This document shows positions 28,301 through 37,300 of a stretch of DNA of 64,000 bases, in pieces. The stretch spans positions 11,294,001-11,358,000 of the forward strand of contig NC_056420.1 of assembly GCF_905147365.1 (NCBI RefSeq), written 5' to 3'. Numbering within the stretch: position 1 is the stretch's first letter; each line of letters starts with the position of its first letter. The DNA comes from Aricia agestis. Lineage: Eukaryota > Arthropoda > Insecta > Lepidoptera > Lycaenidae. The notes under the pieces were generated by a model. The model was not told where the DNA came from. It searched no databases and was given only the letters and a program-made list of their open reading frames with translations. The position numbers were made by a program, and so were the translations under genes.

Positions 28301-31300
28301 CTTGACCTAAGTACGATTAATAAAAACTACCTACTTGACAGACTATATTTTTCTATCTAGTTTATATTATATTGTAGCAGACAAAGACAAGCAGAGAATA
28401 TGCAGAGAATAGACATACACAAAGCTATTCGTGTGTAATTTAAATATAAAATTATTATTAAGGGTATAGAGTTCGGAAAGCACTATAATATATATTTATG
28501 TTGCGTTGCACTGCACTGTCGATTGTGCATGGTAACTAGGGTTGCCACCCGTACTTTATTATAAAGTATTGTACGTTATTTCAGGCAATTGTACTTTGTA
28601 CTTTACGATAATAATAAAGTACGCAAAAATACTTTATTTCAAACTAGATGACCCGATGAACCTCTTATCACCTATCTCCCAACATAAACCCTCCCTGGGC
28701 TTCGACGAATGTTTCAAAACCAAAATAAGCCAAAGCGGTTCAGCCGTTCTCGAGTTTTAAAGAAACTAACAAAGTACAGAATTGATTTTTATTTATGCTT
28801 ACTGATAATTTTATAAATTGTACTTTATTTTTATACTGTGTACGTTTTTTTTCACACCTAAAGTAGCCGATGTACTTTATTTGCAAAAAAAAGGTGGCAA
28901 CCCTAATGGTAACCTCGAGGATACCGACGACCATTAGCAACGTTTTTTATCAGCACCATAAAGTGTTATTTAACGCCATTTTTGCAGACCCATTAGGATT
29001 TTAGTATAATTATTACCTTTATGGCTTCCCTTACCTTCGTTAATAGAATATATCTTCCCCTGCTCCGGGACTCGCATATTTGGGTCTGTCAATATAAACT
29101 CTCCTATACTGGGGTCGTACATGAACCCATTTACTCCCTTTCCTCTTCCCAAAGCCAGCACCAGCATCGTCGCTGAACCGTAGAGTGCGTAGCCGGCTGC
29201 GACCAGCTCTGAACCGGGGCGTAGAGCGTCTGATTCAGAGGGCTCGCTAGGGGAGACTTTTCTGGAAGGAGAAATGTCGGAGAAATTGATGTATGGTTAA
29301 TAAGAATCACTTTTTACAGGTTCTAGGGCAATATGATCACCTGATCATTGTCTGACAAAATGATGCATAATTGTTGGAGGGGCGTGTAAAAAGTCGGACC
29401 TGCGTCTTATCTATTGCAAGTCGCGTCGGTCGTCCGTCCCACTCTGAGAGGGCTGCGCACACACTTGGGCACTATAAAAATGACTCCTCCGAAACTGGCT
29501 TACGCTGGTTTTACGGTTACGCCGAAACCGGTGTGGGAGGTCTCCATGTGCTTACTTGTATATAGCGAAGATGGACCCAACAGACACGAGGCAGTCGATG
29601 TTGGATGACCCGTCCAGTGGGTCGAAGCACACCACGTATTTGCCGCGCCTCTCAGTCTCCACCTAAAAAAATAATAATTTAAAAGGCTCGTTTCATAGCT
29701 ATCCGGGACACCCTTACGGGTTGGCAATAGGCACTAATATTAAGTATATATTACTAGATTATGCTTCTCCCGCGTAATTTAGGAATGGCACGGAAACCGT
29801 ACATTTTTCCGCAAAAAAGAAACCTAAGTATGTCCGTTCACGTGGTCTATTCTTCATGTACTTATGCCAAATAACATAAAAATTGCTCCAGTAGTTTCTT
29901 AAGATTATCTTAATTTAAATAATTTCCTCCTTTCCTCGTAAAAGAAATTTTAAATAATTGCAAACAAACAAACAAACTAACAAACTCTTCCGCTTTATAA
30001 TATTAAATAAAAATAGAAAAAAAATCTTTACGTAAGATTTATAGTGTAAAGGGCCCCGAAGACGATCAAACGGTTTGACTCAAACCGATTTGATCGTTTA
30101 CAAAGCTTGTTTGAACGGTTTGTCAAACATTTACGTGTTTGAAGCATGTTTGATGAAATTTCATATTTTCGTTGTGTTTGACGCGCCGTTTGATCGTGTT
30201 CCGACGCGTTTGAAGGTTTGAACAAACCCGGCTTAGTTTAGTGCTGGATTATGAAGAAGAAAAAGAGAAAGAAGCTGTAGTTTCTAGCACTTTCTGTAGA
30301 TGTTCGTGGGTAAAACGATATTATGTTAGTCCACAGTCCATATCATTCTTTGGACCAGTCTTTTTCTTTTTTTTTTCTCTTCTGACGGAGGACATTAACG
30401 CAGGGCCCCCGCAAGGGCTACTGGCGCCTGTGTGAAAAAAAAGGATTTTGGCGCCCCTTTAGGCAAATTTTTTGGGAGTTTAGTTTTGGCGCCCCTAAAG
30501 ATGGCAATTTGGCGCCTCTAGAGGATGGCACCCGTGTGTATTGCACACATTGCACATATTATGGTAGCGGGGGCCCTGCATTAATGTTATAAACATAAGA
30601 TAAGAAAATCGCGATCCTCGTTCTAGAATCTAGAGCATCTTCGGCATCACAATTCACAAGACGTGTACTCGACAGCGCGTATTGAATGAAACTGCCCAGT
30701 GCCGTTTGACAAACCGTTCAAACCGACATCAAACGGTTGCATCAAACACGTAAGGTTTGAATCAAACCGTTTGATCGTCTCGGGGGCTCTTAAGGATTTG
30801 TGATCTACGTTTAACGTTTTACGTTCCAAAACGAACGTATTTAATCTACGTTTATTAATTATAATTATTATTTTAAACCCAACGGCGCGCGGCGCGCTGT
30901 GCGTAGAGGTAGACCTTGTTATATTTTTTGCACATTTACTAGTAACACGCTTATAACCATAAAAACGTCATCGAATAAAAACATTTTAATCGTTGGTTTT
31001 TAAGATTATTTAAAAATAATATAAAGGCGTAAAAAATAACAAATAACATCATAATTTATACATTACCTTAATAATAATTACGTAAGTATAGTTTGTAGTA
31101 GGTAAATATAATGATTGCAAAAGTCCATACGCGTCAGTCGGTTCGCGAGCTTAGAGGCTGAAAGTCATGGAGGGTCTACCTAGGCATGGATACTTGGATT
31201 TCCTCCCGGATTCGCTGGAGGTGGTCAGAAGGGATGTCAACCTGGACAAACCTGGAGAGATCCGGGATGCTGTGAGGATTCTGGACGAATGGGTGAAACA

Positions 31301-34300
31301 GCAGAAGCATTATATGAAGAAGGATATACGTGAGTAACTAACGAAGTGGTTCAAATATTATTTCGTTTAGAAACTTTGGTACCTACACCGTGTAACGTGT
31401 TATCAACTTATATGGTAGTGCCACCAACAAACCCTCTACTCCAGCATTTCCCAAAGTGTGGGTCGCGACCCACAAGTGGGTCTGCGCTACTCGTTTGTTG
31501 GTGGCACAGAATTTACCTAATATAATAGAATGACCGGCGGGTTCATATAAAAATAACCAAAAAAAATGTAATAAAAATAAAATTCTAATTAAGTATTTAA
31601 AATTTTTCAAATTCAATTAATTTTAACTAGGTACGTTTTGAAAATCATTATTTTCGTACCAACTAAAACGCAATGTTAATGAGAGAGCTTTACAAATAAG
31701 CTTCTTCTTTTCATTAGATATGAACATAATCCATACTAATATTATAAATGCGCAAGAGTTTTTGTCTGTCTGTCTGTCTCTCTGTCTGTCAGTTTGTTAC
31801 CAGACACCAGTTTACGCCCAAACCGCTAAACCGATTTTAATAAAATATTTGCATTGAGATAGTCACGGGAAAGCATATAGGAAAATGTACGGTTCCTGTA
31901 CGATGCACTTCGGCGCAAGGAAGTCGCGGACATTTTTTTTTCTCTCTGCGATGATAACTCTCTCTCTCTCTTACTTAACTCGATGACCTTAGGCCCGTAT
32001 AAATAGTCAGTACTTAAGATGTGATGGTCTCAAGACGCGGTTCGGCTCTATGATTGGTCCAAATTTTGACAGCCAACCAATCACAGAGCCTGAACCGAGT
32101 CTTGAGACCGAGATGCATCTTGAGTAAGGGCCTTAGATAATTAAAAATGAAGCCTTGATTGATCCAGGTTCTGAGTAGAACCTACGTGTTATCCTTGACT
32201 TCGATCCACTTAATTATACTGTACTTGTGAAAAATTACTCCTGCAAGTACTTATATATTAATAATATCCTGCCTCACCTTGTACTTAATCTTTTCAATAA
32301 TATTGCTTGGATTAAATAGGCGATCCAACTAAGATTTTAAAGTGTAATAAGTAATAAGTTTTTGCAAGTAAAAATTTAAGTACCTAAACTAGTACCTATA
32401 CTTATTTATAAGATTCGAAAAAAAAAAAAATTAAGTACTTCAATTTTGCATTTTTAGACGGAAAAAAATAAAAAATAAGTCGATTATGAACATGGAATTC
32501 AGGTACGTCCCTTATCGTTCGAAATCATAGGCGCAGATTGCGGAAGAAAGCTTAAAATTAACCCATTGTTGTTAATATAATTTTTAACCGACTTCCAAAA
32601 AGGAGGAGGTTATATTATGTTCGTCTGTTTATATTTTTTTATATGTTCAACCATAACTTCGGTACTGGCTAAGTTCTTTGTCAAGTATCTCAGTTCTGGG
32701 CTGGTACCGACTTCAAAAGAATGAAAATTGAGTAAGTACAGAATTCGTTGAGATTTAGTCGAATTTTGAAAAAGGCACTTTAATGAAGAATAATAATTAT
32801 TTCATACTTTTTAGGTCATTTTAAGAATATTGTTTTTTCCTTGGAAGTCGGGTTTAATTTTTTGTTAATTCGATACAGATTTTCACAAAGTAACATCGAT
32901 TCAATTAGCTGGCTGATTGCATTGTAATCATTCTCGAGTCATCATAGTGTCATTGTGCTAGGTTAAGGTTTTGCCATTAATGGTGTCACTAGAAACTTTT
33001 TTTAATAAACAGCAGGTAGTTTTGTACCCAACTAACTTTTTAGATCGAAATTATTTTAACCAAATAATCTTCTTGAATCTTCTCCACAGGCAAACTCTAG
33101 AAAAAGGCATTATTAGTAGTTTTACTTCTAAGTATAAGGTGACATTCGTTTTCTATACAAATGGTAAACGTAGGACGAAATAAACGTTATTAAAGAGATA
33201 GCAATTGCAGCTGTTTTTTGGATTGCCCCTATGTTATAAATAGTCCTTAGTCTAATTAATTTATGCTAACAAGTTCTTCTTAATCTTTTTCAGACCCAGT
33301 TTACTTGGAGACCCTAATATTAATGTCGAAAGGTTCTCTGGAACGTGCCAAGTCTGTTCTGGAGAAGATGTTTACCGTCAGAGCTTTGTACCCACACTAT
33401 TTCGAACTGTTTGATGTTCAGAAGGAGTTTCAGCTTATTAAGGAATCTAGGTATGATTTTTTAAAATTGTATTAAGTTTAAAGAAAATAAAAATACAGTA
33501 GGTAGTATAAAAAATTAAATATTTAGGTAGGTTTGATCTACTTTACAAACGCAACCAATAACCATATTCAAAATATCTACAGAATGTAACAAAACTGTAC
33601 TTTAGGGTGTGTATAGAGTAAAGTTACAGCGCGGCGATGAAATAGAATCTTTTTTTTACTTTTGTATGGGAGAATGTATGACGCTGGGGCAGTGTTGCCG
33701 CTGGTCATTTGTAGGGTTACCGTACGCAAGAGATAAAATTACCGTATTGAAACAAAAATTGCCGTACATTTTTTATTTTATTATTTACTTACATGACAAA
33801 GAAAAATGTAGACATGAAACACAAGTCAAACATATAAAAAAAAATTCAGTTTATGAAAAAGATGCCACTGAATTAAAAAAAAAAAATATGAAAAAGGTGC
33901 CTTTTTCAATCAAATCTACAGGAGATTTGATTGAAAAAGGCAACACAGTCCACAGATCACTCTCTCCTCCAATCAAATCCACAATGTCACTTAATAAGGC
34001 ATCCTTAGTAGCATTCTCTTCATTATCAGACGGTTTTTTTTATTTTCGCTATCATTTCGGGAGTTGACACCTTGTATAGTTCGAATGTTTGCTGGTAATA
34101 TACTGTTTGCGCATTGCAATTTGCGCGCGAACGAACGAGATAAAAGACTAAAGACAGATAGATGTGTTAAATGTCGCTGTCGTGGGTTGGCCCTTGCAAG
34201 ATTGGGAAATTCCCGAATACCAAAGACTATACAATAATAATTTAGAGTTGCGTTTATTTTTACGCAAACGCTGATTACGTTTCTTCTTCAAAATCTTACA

Positions 34301-37300
34301 GCATTTCTTAAATATAGTAATTAGTAGCTAGTGGTATACGGTATACCTAATACTTCTTAAGGCTATGATTGCCGTATTTTAGCGTACGGCAATGACCACT
34401 CTGCCGTATACCGTACAATTCGTCTTAAAAGAGCCTGAATGCCGTACGAAACGGCAATTACCGTACAAACGGCAACACTGCGCTGGGGAGCTCCCCCACA
34501 CAAATCACAATAATATTTTTTCTCTTTTGGCGCTGCTACTTTTAGGGCCGACTACACCGGAATCATCCGGAATGGCAGAGGCGAGGCGAGCTCGTGGTCG
34601 CCGGCGGCCACCAGAGGCCACGAGCGGCCACGAGCGTCCAATGTCCATGGGCGGCCGTAGATTTCTCAAGCGATACTATGTATTACAATAATGAAGATAA
34701 AGTTTAAAATCATATGACACTGAAACTGCTCGCCTCGCCTCTGCCCTTCCGGTGTGTTTGAGCCTTACAGTGAACTCTTTTATCTATATAAGGGACACAT
34801 ACATACCCTTAAGTATTATCACTATGTTTTGTTACACCTAGTATTGTCATATCAGTGATTCTAAAAAGTTTGTTGACTGTTGCATTGTTTACTATGAGTA
34901 CAAAATATGCCTTTTGATATGCCCTTTGTAGATGTAAGTTACACAATATGCTAACATCGTTTGTGCTTTGTTTTTTACAATTTAATCTAAGAAGATTATT
35001 GCCAAAAAATTGTAAAATCTTCCATTGTTAGCGTTTAAGTACCAAATTTTATTTATAGTTCAAATTTTAATTACTCTATTATTCCGAATTCAAAAATACT
35101 TAAGTACTTACTTACTTATATAAAAAATACTAATAAGCAGCCATTAATTATTTAGTTTTTAGCTGGAGTTAAAAACATTTTTTGTACAGTTTATTTCTTT
35201 GAGATATTGACGTAAGTAATACCAGGTAATACTTACAATATTATTACGCGTATTAAATTATTTTTATTATTATGACGAAGGTGACTTTAACAAAAACACA
35301 TTTTTTTCAGTTACATATTGCCTTTGCCAAAGATGATAGAAGATTACTATAGGATAATGGTTTGGAAGTTCATTGGTAAATTTAGCAACCCCAAGATCAT
35401 GGAGAGCGTTTACAAAAACATTTTTCTCGTGAGTAAACTTGACTCATTTTTATTTTACTCTAGACAATTTTAAATACCTACTTCAAAGAAGGCATAGATC
35501 AATGCCGAAAGTGTTTTTGTAGCAACATAAAGTGTATTAAAGTCAAATCCAACGAAAGCTATTAAGTATATAGGATACAGCTGTCAGCTAGGCATTATGA
35601 TGTTAGCCTCCCCTTTTCAGTGACCATAATAATTCATGTCGTAACCATAAAGTTAATATACCGAGCGGAATAGAGCAACAATCTCGAGCTGTCAAACGAA
35701 ACCGAAATTGGTTTTCATCTGTGTGTATCAATATGTGTATGCAGTTATACTCTTACACAAGCATGATTGAACATGAATCCTTTGTCAACGTGCCGATACG
35801 TGCCGACTGGACGTCAATAAAAGAGTTCGCTGTCATGTATCACACTTCTCTTTTTACTATGCAGTGTTACTGATAGTGATTTGGTATGGAGATACTTTGA
35901 GTCCCGGGAAAGGACATAGGATACTTTTTAGCCCGGAAAAATGTACGGTTCCCGCGCGATAAACGAATTTTGGCGCTACAGAGTTGCGAAAATACTTGAT
36001 AAACTCTTACACTGTGGCTCGAAATTATTCAGGGTTTCTCTTAACAGAGTCTAGAGTACCTGAAGCGTTATGACTACCACACGGGCGCCGTTCTCGTGTA
36101 CGACCTATCAGAGTGCGATCTCAAGGATGCCCTCACTGGAGTCAATCTCATGGAACTGAAGAACTGCTATAATATTGTGTTCGTGAGTATTGCGATCCCG
36201 TTCTCTTCAGAGGGCTATAGACTGTAGTGTTGTTGTCTCTTTTACCCATTTGGTAAAATTGAGATTAGCTTGACTCCGCGCGTTGTTCAACATTTTCTAT
36301 GTTCTTATTCTTGCCTGTATAGCTACCGTAGTCCGTTCTATCTCTTTTATAAATAAGAAGGATGAGAGGGATAATAAAGTTCCAATTAGGTTCCAATTAT
36401 ATATTATAAATGTGGCAATTTGAACCACAATTACCTATTACCCACCCGCTATAGGCGCACAGGCCACTACACTTGACTCCACAGTCTGAACAAGGCTTGA
36501 TTCGTCGTTTTGTCATATTTCTTGCGTTTATTCGCACTTTTATGTAGGTGCCTAGGTAGTTCTATAATATTATCGTAATACAGAACTAATTTACTCGAAA
36601 CTATCCCAACAGGAAAGCTACGGCTTCAGGGTAAAAAGGATCCATCTGATCACGGCGTCGCAGATCGTGTACACCTTCATCAATTTCTTCCGTCACTTCT
36701 TGAAGAAGAAGATCTTCGACCGACTGACGGTACACAAGAGTATTGACGAGCTCCACCAGTTCTACCCCAAACACATCATGCCGAAAGACTATGGTGGGAC
36801 AGAGAGGTCTTTGCGAGAATTGCAAGGTAAAAAATTTATGATTATGTGGCATTAATCGGCATTATATTATGGCCTTAATTAGTTTTGTTTGCATTATTTT
36901 GAAAGGTACCATCGAGGAAATTGATTCCAGTAGATTCCAGTTGATAGCAGTTGACGGACCAACGTCATTTGGTCGGATCATGTCATTTCAATGTAAATCT
37001 GTCGGTTCGACCGATCACAGCTCTAAGCCTCTAACATTGAATTGACAATAAGCTGACCAAAGGACGTAGGTCCGTCAACTGCCTATGAATCAATATAGTA
37101 CGGTGTAAGCATTTTTTTTAACTGACTTCTGAAAAATGTCGGTATAACTTTGTTGTAAAATTGATCAGGGTAACGAGCAAATAGATCGTCTGATCTAGCT
37201 ATTGATTTGGCAGTTACAATTTAACTTTAACATGCAAGCTTGCTGTTATGCATTCTTACGTTGTTGATTCTTGAAATCTCGTTGTTGTCTTTGGTCGTTA

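Larger units (their letters stand above)
33580..34841. mobile_element. Palindromic MITE 'GGGTGTAAC' family, copy 3, host of two insertions
   Basis: Left end CAGAATGTAACAAAACTG, right end 'TATGTTTTGTTACACCTAG', TA on both sides (33578-33579, 34842-34843). A hAT-like element (33690-34480) and a Harbinger-like MITE (34545-34764) are inserted inside. Confidence 0.85.

Noticed and set aside
33609..34067. 152-codon ORF over the hAT-like element
   Set aside because: It crosses from the host MITE into the inserted element and shows no hAT transposase motif.
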